Assembly (NCBI GenBank): GCA_020724205.1 | Contig: DYHK01000011.1 | Span: 1-6,886 of the forward strand | Direction of reading: 5' to 3' | Length of the DNA stretch: 6,886 nucleotides | Source of the DNA: Candidatus Aenigmatarchaeum sp. | Lineage (GTDB): Archaea; Nanobdellota; Nanobdellia; Pacearchaeales; GW2011-AR1 | Part shown: positions 1 to 4,992 of the stretch, piece by piece | Position numbering within the stretch: position 1 is the first letter of the stretch | How the letters are laid out: each line of letters begins with the position of its first letter | Position numbers and translations under genes: made by a program | The notes under the pieces: generated by a model | What the model was told of the DNA's origin: nothing | Seen by the model: the letters and a program-made list of their open reading frames with translations, nothing else | The model's database searches: none

Positions 1-201
1 AGGAATTTTATTTAATGATTCACATTGAATACGGTATAATCTTTCTAATCTATCTTCTTTTATTGAAGCACGCTCTTGTGCCCATTGTCTTTCATTTCTT
101 ATATTTTGCTCTGCTTTTGCAATATCTTGATAACTGTCTACACCAATTGCTAATAAACCAACTAACCAAAATCCTGTTAAACATTTTTCGAATGCATCCA
201 T
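1..201 (-). CDS. Small membrane-anchored coiled-coil protein, 3' end cut by window
   Basis: On the minus strand an open frame of 67 codons starts with ATG at 201 and is still open at the window edge, so the C-terminus is missing. Residues 7-21 (CLTGFWLVGLLAIGV) form one hydrophobic segment. From about residue 24 the chain becomes a long charged helix rich in Gln, Glu, Arg and Lys, which suggests a short N-terminal membrane anchor followed by a coiled coil facing the cytoplasm or the outside. An archaeal TATA box (TTTAAATA) begins 29 nt upstream of the ATG, so transcription probably starts at or next to the start codon. The AGGAG that lies 2 nt before the ATG would then be outside the transcript, and it is too close to work as a normal ribosome binding site anyway. 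I do not recognise a family. A plus-strand frame over the same bases has no support. Confidence 0.6.
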   Translation of the reverse strand, partial: MDAFEKCLTGFWLVGLLAIGVDSYQDIAKAEQNIRNERQWAQERASIKEDRLERLYRIQCESLNKIP

Positions 202-222
202 CTCTCCTGTAAAAAATAGAGA

Positions 223-230
223 TATTTAAA
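223..230 (-). promoter_or_regulatory. TATA box for the minus-strand membrane protein
   Basis: TTTAAATA on the minus strand, preceded by the purine-rich stretch GGAAAAA that fits a BRE. The box begins 29 nt before the ATG at 201, which predicts a leaderless transcript. The intergenic region also carries the promoter of the plus-strand zinc protein, so the two genes are divergent. Confidence 0.55.
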
Positions 231-275
231 TTTTTCCACTTTCAATACCTTTATATACTCACTAATTTTAGAGAA

Positions 276-284
276 TTTAATATA
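276..284 (+). promoter_or_regulatory. Probable TATA box for the zinc protein gene
   Basis: TTTAATATA preceded by purine-rich GAGAA (BRE-like). Transcription starting about 26 nt downstream would give a leader of roughly 30 nt that contains the Shine-Dalgarno sequence at 318-324. Alternatives are TTTATATA at 250-257, which lacks a purine-rich BRE, and TATATATAAAA at 298-308, which would place the start beyond the Shine-Dalgarno sequence. Confidence 0.45.
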
Positions 285-317
285 CAGAAGCTTTTTCTAT
301 ATATAAAACAAATACTC

Positions 318-324
318 AGGAGGA
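318..324 (+). promoter_or_regulatory. Shine-Dalgarno sequence of the zinc protein
   Basis: AGGAGGA lies 9 nt before the ATG at 334. It fixes the start codon and shows that this gene, unlike its leaderless neighbours, is translated from a leadered mRNA. Confidence 0.7.
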
Positions 325-333
325 TTAATACAA

Positions 334-546
334 ATGGCAGGATTTAACAATAGAAGCTCAGGCGGAAACAGGTCTTTTAACAATAGAAGTGGAGGATTTA
401 GATCTAACTTTGGACCAAGAGAAATGCATAAAGCTACATGTTCTGAATGTAAGAAAGAATGCGAAGTTCCTTTCAAACCTACAGAAGGAAAACCAGTTTA
501 TTGCAGAGATTGTTACGCAAAGCACAAACCAAAAAGAGACTTCTAA
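334..546 (+). CDS. CxxC-x17-CxxC zinc-binding protein with Arg/Gly-rich N-terminus
   Basis: A 70-residue protein in two parts. Residues 1-30 are a low-complexity tail made almost only of Gly, Asn, Ser, Arg and Phe, with near-repeats such as FNNRS and RSGGFRSN, resembling the RG-rich tails of RNA-binding proteins. Residues 36-60 hold two cysteine pairs, C36-SE-C39 and C57-RD-C60, separated by exactly 17 residues, which is the signature of the CxxC-x17-CxxC domain family. A fifth cysteine, C43, lies between them. The end is basic (KHKPKRDF). The domain should bind one zinc ion. The family has no firmly known function; binding of nucleic acid is an inference from the tail and charge. The gene has a strong ribosome binding site and its own promoter, consistent with good expression. 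It is followed at 569-588 by a T-rich stretch that may serve as its terminator. The zinc site is confident; the role is open. Confidence 0.85.
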   Translation: MAGFNNRSSGGNRSFNNRSGGFRSNFGPREMHKATCSECKKECEVPFKPTEGKPVYCRDCYAKHKPKRDF

Positions 547-559
547 TCTTTTATTAAGG

Positions 560-567
560 TTTAAATA
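560..567 (+). promoter_or_regulatory. TATA box of the Dph6-GNAT-amidotransferase operon
   Basis: TTTAAATA preceded by AAGG (BRE-like purines) begins 29 nt upstream of the ATG at 589. Transcription starting about 26 nt after the box centre would begin at the start codon, so the operon mRNA is predicted to be leaderless. No Shine-Dalgarno sequence is present; the bases before the ATG are a T/A-rich tract. Confidence 0.65.
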
Positions 568-588
568 TTTTATTTTTATTATTTTATT

Positions 589-1257
589 ATGAACCTAGCA
601 CTTTTATTCTCCGGAGGTAAAGACTCCACATACGCAGGACTTCTAGCAAAGAAGCATAAGCATAAGATTTCTTGTCTTATTTCAATTGAGTCAGAGAATA
701 AAGATAGTTTTATGTTTCACACACCTTCTATTTCTCAAACTAAGGCTCAAGCAAATTCTATGAATCTTCCGCTTATATCAGTAAAGACTCACGGAAAAAA
801 AGAACTAGAGCTAATAGATCTAGAAAAGGCAATTAAAAAAGCTAAAAAGAAATACAAAATTAAAGGAGTTATAACCGGAGCTGTAGAATCAATCTATCAA
901 GCTAGCAGAATACAAAAGATCTGTGATAAGTTAAAACTAGAGTGTTTCAACCCACTCTGGCAGAAAGACCAGATAGAGCTATTAAATGACTTAATAGAAA
1001 ATAAATTTGAAGCTATAATAATAGGAGTTTCAGCCTACCCATTAGATGATTCTTGGTTAGGAAGAAAAATAGATAAGGAATTCATTAAAGACATTTCAAA
1101 ATTAAAAGAAAAATATAAAATAAATCCTGCAGGAGAGGGAGGAGAGTTTGAATCCTTTGTTCTCAATTGCCCTCTGTTCAAAAAACCTCTTAAAATTCAA
1201 GGATCAAATACTTACGGAGAGAAAAACTCTTGGAGGCTAGAGGTAAATGTCAAGTAG
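589..1257 (+). CDS. dph6: Dph6-like diphthine--ammonia ligase (PP-loop ATPase, DUF71)
   Basis: A 222-residue protein matching the archaeal single-domain form of this family. Known family members amidate diphthine on translation elongation factor 2, using ATP and ammonium, as the last step of diphthamide synthesis in the cytoplasm. The PP-loop SGGKDS is at residues 8-13. Other family motifs follow in order: MFHTP at 42-46, GAVESIYQASRI at 97-108, PLW at 122-124, LDDSWLGR at 152-159 and NPAGEGGEFESFV at 179-191, followed by NCPLF. Length is normal for archaea; the eukaryotic protein carries extra Rid (YjgF) domains that are absent here. It is the first gene of an operon and overlaps the next gene by 11 nt. 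None of the other diphthamide genes is in the window, so the substrate is assigned from the family. A related but different PP-loop amidation remains possible. No signal peptide is visible. Confidence 0.88.
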   Translation: MNLALLFSGGKDSTYAGLLAKKHKHKISCLISIESENKDSFMFHTPSISQTKAQANSMNLPLISVKTHGKKELELIDLEKAIKKAKKKYKIKGVITGAVESIYQASRIQKICDKLKLECFNPLWQKDQIELLNDLIENKFEAIIIGVSAYPLDDSWLGRKIDKEFIKDISKLKEKYKINPAGEGGEFESFVLNCPLFKKPLKIQGSNTYGEKNSWRLEVNVK

Positions 1258-1708
1258 CTTGAAAATAAGAAGAGCCAGAATTAAAGATGCTAAAGAAATT
1301 TCAGTATTAAGAAAAAATACAATAAAAAAAGTTAATGGTCCTGACCTAAGTAAAAAAGAAATTGATTATTTAATGGAAAGAAATAAAACAGATAGAATTA
1401 GAGATAAGATAAAGGAAAGAGAGATGTTTTGTTTAATTGATAAAAACAAAATAACCGGAACTGTAGACTTACATGATACTGAAATAGGTAGTGTTTATGT
1501 CCACCATAATAGTGTAAAAAAAGGTCTAGGAACAATATTAATGAACTTTATAGAGAATTATGCTTTATCAAAGGGAATTAAATTAGTTCATCTTAAGGCA
1601 GCTGAACAAGCAAAGGGATTTTATCTCAAAAGAGGATATAAACTAATAAAAAGAGTGAAATATGACAGTGGACTGACTAATTTCATTATGGAGAAAAAGC
1701 TAAAATGA
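1247..1708 (+). CDS. GNAT-family N-acetyltransferase
   Basis: A 153-residue single-domain acetyltransferase expected to move an acetyl group from acetyl-CoA to an amine. The acetyl-CoA pyrophosphate loop is at residues 90-95 (VKKGLG, the Q/RxxGxG/A motif), preceded by the strand SVYVHH at 82-87 and followed by the helix TILMNFIENYALSKG. Motif B is seen as AKGFYLKRGYK at 122-132, ending in the usual Gly-Tyr/Phe before the last strand. The N-terminal part up to about residue 60 is rich in Lys, Arg and Asp and probably shapes the substrate site. The ATG at 1247 lies inside the end of the ligase gene, with GGAGG at 1232-1236 10 nt upstream; the stop overlaps the next ATG as ATGA. This implies translational coupling. 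The substrate cannot be told from sequence; a small amine or a protein side chain are both possible. Confidence 0.85.
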   Translation: MSSSLKIRRARIKDAKEISVLRKNTIKKVNGPDLSKKEIDYLMERNKTDRIRDKIKEREMFCLIDKNKITGTVDLHDTEIGSVYVHHNSVKKGLGTILMNFIENYALSKGIKLVHLKAAEQAKGFYLKRGYKLIKRVKYDSGLTNFIMEKKLK

Positions 1709-2256
1709 TTCTCATTATCTCCACCTGCAAAGAGACTCTCCATGAAATGGAATTTGTAAAGCCAATAGAAGACATACTTAAGAATAATAAAATAAAATTC
1801 AAAACATTAAATTACAAAAAGCTAAATAAAAACAATTTAGAATCTTCAGATAAAATAATTATTTGTGGAACAAGCCTGGCAGATAACGATTTTCTAAAAA
1901 AAACAAACCTAAAAAAATTTGATTTCATAAAATACACAAATAAGCCAATTCTAGGAATATGTGCAGGTATGCATATTCTCTCAAGTATTTATGGAGGAAA
2001 GTTAAAGAAACAGAAACAAATAGGCCCTACAGATATAATATTTATTGAAGAATTTCTAAGCATGGAGCCAAATAGAAAGCACCAAGTATACTCTCTTCAT
2101 GGATTTTATGCAGAAAATAAAAAATATTTTAAAACCTATTCTTTTAATGCCTGCCCTCAGGCAATTAAGCACAATTCAAAAGAAATCTATGGAATCTTAT
2201 TCCACCCAGAAGTTAGAAATAAAAAAATAGTTGAAGAATTTTTAAGAATTAAATAA
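1705..2256 (+). CDS. Class I glutamine amidotransferase (GuaA-glutaminase-like)
   Basis: A 183-residue stand-alone glutaminase domain that should release ammonia from glutamine and pass it to a partner synthetase. The catalytic triad is complete: C86 in GICAGMH (84-90), H167 and E169 in FHPEV (166-170). The segments YSLHGF at 129-134 and ACPQAIKH at 149-156 match the layout of the GMP synthase glutaminase subunit. It diverges in two places. The oxyanion strand reads IICGTSLADN at 52-61 instead of a SGGP-type motif. The residue after GICAGM is His where GuaA has Gln. No GMP synthase ATPase subunit is next to it, so I do not name it guaA. Its ATG overlaps the stop of the acetyltransferase by 4 nt, and the operon begins with an ammonia-using ligase, which makes that ligase an attractive partner (inference). 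The operon ends with the hairpin just after the stop. Confidence 0.8.
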   Translation: MILIISTCKETLHEMEFVKPIEDILKNNKIKFKTLNYKKLNKNNLESSDKIIICGTSLADNDFLKKTNLKKFDFIKYTNKPILGICAGMHILSSIYGGKLKKQKQIGPTDIIFIEEFLSMEPNRKHQVYSLHGFYAENKKYFKTYSFNACPQAIKHNSKEIYGILFHPEVRNKKIVEEFLRIK

Positions 2257-2260
2257 TATC

Positions 2261-2287
2261 TTAAAAAGCTAACCGCTAGCTTTTTAA
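2261..2287 (+). terminator. Perfect 11-bp hairpin after the amidotransferase gene
   Basis: The arms TTAAAAAGCTA (2261-2271) and TAGCTTTTTAA (2277-2287) are perfect reverse complements around the loop ACCGC. It starts 4 nt after the stop codon and its right arm includes five T residues, so it could end the operon transcript or protect its 3' end. The right arm also overlaps the presumed TATA box of the pyrophosphatase gene. Confidence 0.55.
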
Positions 2288-2290
2288 ATC
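2283..2290 (+). promoter_or_regulatory. TATA box of the pyrophosphatase gene
   Basis: TTTAAATC begins 30 nt before the ATG at 2313, matching the spacing of the leaderless genes here. No Shine-Dalgarno sequence lies between. The box falls inside the right arm of the hairpin of the preceding operon. Confidence 0.5.
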
Positions 2291-2312
2291 AATTTTAACA
2301 ATATAATATTCT

Positions 2313-2852
2313 ATGACAATTTTTAATCCAGTTCATGATGTTTCAGTAGGAGACAAAGCTCCAGAAATAGTTCATGGAATAATTGAAATTCCAAAAGATT
2401 CAAAGATAAAATATGAAGTTGATAAAGAAACAGGGATGTTAAAACTTGATCGTTTTCTTTATTCTTCAGTTTACTATCCAGGAGATTATGGATTCATTCC
2501 ACAGACTCTATGGGATGATGGAGATCCACTAGACATAATAATACTTACAGGACGTCCAGTACATCCAATGACTCTAGTAAATGCAAGAGTTATAGGAGTA
2601 TTAAGAATGGAAGATGGAAGTGAAAAAGATGATAAGATAATAGCTGTATATGATCGTGATCCTAGATACGAAGAAGTAAAATCAGTAAAAGATCTTCCAA
2701 AACATGTGATAGCTGAACTAAAACACTTCTTTGAAACATATAAACAGCTTCAAGGTAAGAAATGTAGAGTCTTAGAAATCCACGATAAGTCTTTTGCCTA
2801 TAAAGATATTGAACGTGCACAAAAACTTTATCAGGAAAAATTAAAAAAATAA
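2313..2852 (+). CDS. ppa: Family I inorganic pyrophosphatase
   Basis: A 179-residue soluble enzyme that hydrolyses pyrophosphate to phosphate with Mg2+ and so pulls biosynthetic reactions such as tRNA charging and nucleic acid synthesis forward. Length is typical of prokaryotic family I enzymes, which usually form hexamers. Active-site segments are all present: EIPKDSKIKYEVDKETG at 25-41, KLDRFLYSSVYYPGDYGFIP at 44-63 with the conserved Arg and Tyr residues, the metal-binding DGDPLD at 69-74, EDGSEKDDKIIAV at 100-112 with the further Asp and Lys residues, and HFFETYK at 138-144. Family knowledge ties these Asp, Glu, Lys, Arg and Tyr positions to metal and phosphate binding, and none appears lost. 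The gene seems to stand alone with its own leaderless promoter. The ATG at 2313 gives an N-terminus of normal family length. Confidence 0.95.
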   Translation: MTIFNPVHDVSVGDKAPEIVHGIIEIPKDSKIKYEVDKETGMLKLDRFLYSSVYYPGDYGFIPQTLWDDGDPLDIIILTGRPVHPMTLVNARVIGVLRMEDGSEKDDKIIAVYDRDPRYEEVKSVKDLPKHVIAELKHFFETYKQLQGKKCRVLEIHDKSFAYKDIERAQKLYQEKLKK

Positions 2853-2891
2853 ATAATTTAACCTAAAATAAGTAGCACAAAAAAGGAAAAG

Positions 2892-2900
2892 ATATTTAAA
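2892..2900 (+). promoter_or_regulatory. TATA box for the 113-residue membrane protein
   Basis: ATATTTAAA, preceded by the purine-rich GGAAAAG (BRE-like). It is about 45 nt from the start codon, giving a leader of some 15-20 nt that contains the Shine-Dalgarno sequence at 2928-2935. Confidence 0.55.
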
Positions 2901-2927
2901 TGAAAAATAGTATATTAATTCATAAAA

Positions 2928-2935
2928 GGGAGGGG
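2928..2935 (+). promoter_or_regulatory. Shine-Dalgarno sequence of the membrane protein
   Basis: GGGAGGGG with 4 nt to the ATG at 2940 (6 nt counted from the GGAGG core). It supports this start. Confidence 0.65.
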
Positions 2936-2939
2936 AAAT

Positions 2940-3281
2940 ATGGCTAAAAAAAATATAGGTGGGATGATTGGTAGATGGGCATTCTTGATAGGAGTTGTCC
3001 TTGCAGTCATCTTAGGAGTAGTGAGTCCAACAATCTCAGGAGTCTGGGTATCAGTTCTTGTAGTATTAGGACTTATAATAGGATTCTTGAATATAGCAGA
3101 TAGTGAGGTAAAGCCTTTCCTTATGTCTGGAGCTGTTCTAATAATAGCTGCAGCTTTAGGGCAGAGCGTAGTAGAAAGTGTGCCAATTTTAAGTAGCATA
3201 ATGAATGCTCTACTTTTAATCTTCGTGCCTTCTACAGTTATTGTTGCTATAAAGAATGTCTTTAGTTTAGCAAGACATTAA
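2940..3281 (+). CDS. Small multi-pass membrane protein of unknown function
   Basis: A 113-residue, very hydrophobic protein with four likely membrane helices near residues 13-29, 35-52, 58-76 and 84-104. The N-terminus is basic (MAKKN) and glycine-rich just before the first helix. The only charged loop is ADSEVK at 53-58, between helices 2 and 3, and the short C-terminus ends in ARH. An even helix count with a positive N-terminus suggests both ends face the cytoplasm. There are no catalytic motifs or cysteines. I cannot assign a family with confidence. It has its own promoter and a strong Shine-Dalgarno sequence, and it converges on the DUF378 gene, another small membrane protein. The leadered, well-marked start suggests substantial expression (inference). 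The minus-strand frame at 2915-3199 is a shadow of this gene. Confidence 0.85.
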   Translation: MAKKNIGGMIGRWAFLIGVVLAVILGVVSPTISGVWVSVLVVLGLIIGFLNIADSEVKPFLMSGAVLIIAAALGQSVVESVPILSSIMNALLLIFVPSTVIVAIKNVFSLARH

Positions 3282-3342
3282 TTTAATTTTTTAATTTTAC
3301 TATTTTTTTTTCTTTTTTTAAATTTTTTAAATTTTTTAACAA
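3282..3342 (+). terminator. T-rich terminator tract with a 9-nt repeat
   Basis: The stretch after the stop at 3281 is almost only T and A and includes three copies of TTTTTTAAA/C in a row (3314-3322, 3323-3331, 3332-3340). Archaeal RNA polymerase stops at U-runs, so this is a credible multi-site terminator for the membrane protein gene. Confidence 0.55.
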
Positions 3343-3434
3343 AAATATAATAGATCTAGTAATAGTTCTAAAAGTAATAGAGTAATAAATTTGTAATTAA
3401 CTCTAAAAAATAGAAGAAATTAATAAACTTTAAT

Positions 3435-3469
3435 AAAAAATTAAATTAAAAAAAATAAAAATTAAAAAC
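3435..3469 (-). terminator. T-rich terminator tract of the DUF378 gene (minus strand)
   Basis: A-runs on the plus strand at 3435-3469 give U-runs in the minus-strand transcript beginning about 12 nt after the DUF378 stop. The remaining spacer at 3343-3434 holds no open frame or clear motif that I can see; it separates two convergent genes. Confidence 0.45.
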
Positions 3470-3480
3470 AATATGGCAAT

Positions 3481-3669
3481 TTACTTCTTAACTACGTAGT
3501 AAATTGTATATAATGCTGCTAATCCTACTAGTCCATATACTATTCTAGCAACCATATCGCCTAGCAGAGCTACAACATTATAACTATCACTTATTGCAAC
3601 AAGTCCCCAGTTTAATCCACCGATTATAACTAGTACAAGAGCAATCCAATGCAAAACACTTTTTTCCAT
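3481..3669 (-). CDS. DUF378-family small membrane protein
   Basis: A 62-residue protein with two membrane helices, about residues 6-26 and 41-60. It carries the family pattern: GGLNWGLVA at 17-25 in the first helix, a short loop (ISDSYNVVALLGDM), then ARIVYGLVGLAALY at 41-54. The C-terminus is YYVVKK. Length is normal for this family, whose function is unknown. The start is set by a strong Shine-Dalgarno sequence, AAAGGAGGT, 7 nt before ATG at 3669. Another ATG 5 nt upstream is in a different frame and too close to the Shine-Dalgarno sequence. The gene is divergent from thioredoxin reductase, with 117 nt between the two start codons, and convergent with the 113-residue membrane protein gene. 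Confidence 0.88.
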   Translation of the reverse strand: MEKSVLHWIALVLVIIGGLNWGLVAISDSYNVVALLGDMVARIVYGLVGLAALYTIYYVVKK

Positions 3670-3676
3670 TTCATAG

Positions 3677-3685
3677 ACCTCCTTT
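3677..3685 (-). promoter_or_regulatory. Shine-Dalgarno sequence of the DUF378 gene
   Basis: AAAGGAGGT on the minus strand, the longest match to the 16S anti-Shine-Dalgarno sequence in the window, with 7 nt to the start codon. Confidence 0.75.
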
Positions 3686-3714
3686 CAACTCTCAAAAACG
3701 ATACTAGTAATAGC

Positions 3715-3731
3715 AATATTTAATTTAAAAA
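3715..3731 (-). promoter_or_regulatory. TATA region of the DUF378 gene
   Basis: Read on the minus strand it contains two overlapping candidate boxes, TTTAAATT starting at 3729 and TTAAATATT starting at 3723, placed 54-60 nt before the ATG. Either gives a leader of about 25-30 nt including the Shine-Dalgarno sequence. I cannot tell which is used. Confidence 0.45.
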
Positions 3732-3757
3732 CGTTTCTTTTTTCAACATTCACTAAA

Positions 3758-3765
3758 TTTATATA
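3758..3765 (+). promoter_or_regulatory. TATA box of the thioredoxin reductase gene
   Basis: TTTATATA preceded by CTAAA begins 29 nt before the ATG at 3787 and no Shine-Dalgarno sequence follows, so a leaderless transcript is predicted. Confidence 0.65.
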
Positions 3766-3786
3766 CTAAATTGAGTTTTTAAATAA

Positions 3787-4761
3787 ATGTCTGATAAAAC
3801 TAAAGAATTTGATGTAATAATTATTGGTGGAGGAATAGCAGCGCATACAGCTGCCCTTTATACAGCTAGGGCTGATCTTAACCCTCTAGTTATTGCAGGT
3901 TTCGAGCCAGATCAATTAAGCCTTACAACTCTCGTGGAAAACTTTCCGGGTTTTGAAAATGGTGTTGATGGTCCTAAACTTATTGAAAACTCAAAAAAAC
4001 AAGCTCAGAAGTTTGGAGCAAGATATATTCAGGAGAATGCAGATTCATTTAAAATTATAAGTGGTGGAAATAAAAAATCTAATTTATTTGAAATTGAGGC
4101 TGGCGGGAAAACATATAGATCAAAAACAGTTATAATTAGCACGGGAGCTTCTGCAAGAAAACTAAAAATTCCAGGGGAAGACAAGTTTTTCGGCAGAGGA
4201 GTTTCTACTTGTGCTGTTTGTGATGCTGCATTATACAAAGGAAAGATAACTGCTGTCGTTGGCGGTGGCGACAGTGCAATGGAAGAAACACTTGCACTAT
4301 ACAAGTTTGCTAAGAAAGTTTATCTTATACACAGGCGTGAAGAATTCAGGGCTAGTAAGATAATGCAGGACAGAATTTTAAAGTTAAGTAAAAATAAAGA
4401 TAAGTTAGAGATTATCTGGAATACTGAAGTTACAGAAGTCTTAGGAGATAAAAAAGTAACAGGAATTAAAATAAAAAATATAAAAACAAATAAAACTTCA
4501 GAGATTAAAACAGATGGATTCTTTTTAGCAATAGGCCACACTCCAAATACCTCAATATTCAAAAATGAAATAAATTTAGATAAAGAAGGATATATTATAA
4601 CTGATAAACTCTCAAGAACAAACATTCCAGGAGTTTATGCAGCAGGAGATGTTCAGGATCCCGTATTCAAACAGGCTATTACTTCTGCAGGAGCTGGATG
4701 CCAAGCAGCAATTCAGGCTGAGCGTTACATAGAGCACCTAAAGGCTGAGAGAAAATATTAA
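3787..4761 (+). CDS. trxB: Thioredoxin reductase (FAD/NADPH-dependent, low-molecular-weight type)
   Basis: A 324-residue flavoprotein that passes electrons from NADPH through FAD and a disulfide to thioredoxin-like proteins. The FAD site is GGGIAA at 14-19 and the C-terminal FAD motif is AAGDVQD at 285-291. The redox pair is C142-AV-C145. The NADPH domain has VVGGGDSA at 157-164 and HRREEFRAS at 182-190, whose arginines fit NADPH rather than NADH. IGHTPNT at 249-255 and QAITSAGAGCQAA at 296-308 are also conserved. The sequence AAHTAALYTARA, the CAVC active site and GDVQD resemble the plant/fungal and cyanobacterial branch. The usual GGQL before the VENFPGF motif reads PDQL (41-44). Length is normal. 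It appears to be a single leaderless gene, divergent from DUF378. No thioredoxin gene is in the window, so the partner is unknown; another ferredoxin- or glutaredoxin-like partner cannot be excluded. Confidence 0.93.
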   Translation: MSDKTKEFDVIIIGGGIAAHTAALYTARADLNPLVIAGFEPDQLSLTTLVENFPGFENGVDGPKLIENSKKQAQKFGARYIQENADSFKIISGGNKKSNLFEIEAGGKTYRSKTVIISTGASARKLKIPGEDKFFGRGVSTCAVCDAALYKGKITAVVGGGDSAMEETLALYKFAKKVYLIHRREEFRASKIMQDRILKLSKNKDKLEIIWNTEVTEVLGDKKVTGIKIKNIKTNKTSEIKTDGFFLAIGHTPNTSIFKNEINLDKEGYIITDKLSRTNIPGVYAAGDVQDPVFKQAITSAGAGCQAAIQAERYIEHLKAERKY

Positions 4762-4833
4762 AAAATTAAACTCTTACCCGCACCCATTTAGTATATTTAG
4801 ATTAATACAGTATGTTAACTGACTACAACGTTA

Positions 4834-4888
4834 TTACATTAACTATCATTTATTGCTTAATAATATTAAAGTAGGTTTTTACATTAAC
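4834..4888 (+). repeat. 10-bp direct repeat in the region upstream of sod
   Basis: TTACATTAAC occurs at 4834-4843 and again at 4879-4888, 45 bp apart start to start. The intervening and following bases also repeat the word TATCAT loosely. This gene-free stretch (4762-4986) is long for this window. I found no convincing open frame on either strand in it; the longest minus-strand frame noticed there is about 15 codons. Confidence 0.35.
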
Positions 4889-4902
4889 ATTTATCATACA
4901 AA

Positions 4903-4933
4903 CTCTGAATAATTTTTATCACTCTCAATAATT
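4903..4933 (+). repeat. Direct repeat just upstream of the superoxide dismutase promoter
   Basis: CTCTGAATAATT (4903-4914) and CTCTCAATAATT (4922-4933) match at 11 of 12 positions, 19 bp apart start to start. The second copy ends 7 bp before the TATA box at 4941. The position fits a binding site for a transcription regulator of the sod gene, though the low complexity of the DNA means chance is possible. Confidence 0.4.
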
Positions 4934-4940
4934 ACAAATA

Positions 4941-4948
4941 TTTATATA
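4941..4948 (+). promoter_or_regulatory. TATA box of the superoxide dismutase gene
   Basis: TTTATATA preceded by ACAAATA begins 52 nt before the ATG at 4993, giving a predicted leader of about 20-25 nt that carries a Shine-Dalgarno sequence. Confidence 0.6.
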
Positions 4949-4984
4949 GTATTTTCAATAAGCTCAATTATTAAAAAAGTTAAT

Positions 4985-4990
4985 AGGTGA
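4985..4990 (+). promoter_or_regulatory. Shine-Dalgarno-like sequence of the superoxide dismutase gene
   Basis: AGGTGA matches the anti-Shine-Dalgarno region but is only 2 nt from the ATG at 4993. It contains an in-frame GTG at 4987 which, if used, would add two residues. The ATG is preferred because the GTG sits inside the motif. Confidence 0.45.
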
Positions 4991-4992
4991 AA

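Noticed and set aside
15..212. Plus-strand open frame of 65 codons at the left edge
   Set aside because: It has no promoter or ribosome binding site. The minus-strand frame over the same bases has an anchor helix, a coiled coil and a TATA box at the expected distance.
389..592. Plus-strand frame of 67 codons
   Set aside because: It lies in another frame over the zinc protein, whose cysteine motif and Shine-Dalgarno sequence mark the real frame.
1705..2256. Naming the amidotransferase guaA
   Set aside because: There is no ATPase subunit nearby, and the oxyanion-strand and glutamine-site residues differ from GuaA; only the general family is supported.
2915..3199. Minus-strand frame of 94 codons
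   Set aside because: It is a shadow of the 113-residue membrane protein gene, which has its own promoter and Shine-Dalgarno sequence.
3282..3480. AT-rich spacer considered as a replication origin or repeat array
   Set aside because: The 9-nt T-run repeats and A-runs are explained by two convergent terminators. No origin-recognition-box-like repeats or initiator gene are present.
4029..4625. Two minus-strand frames (4029-4304 and 4320-4625)
   Set aside because: Both lie opposite thioredoxin reductase, whose FAD, CAVC and NADPH motifs are continuous through the region.
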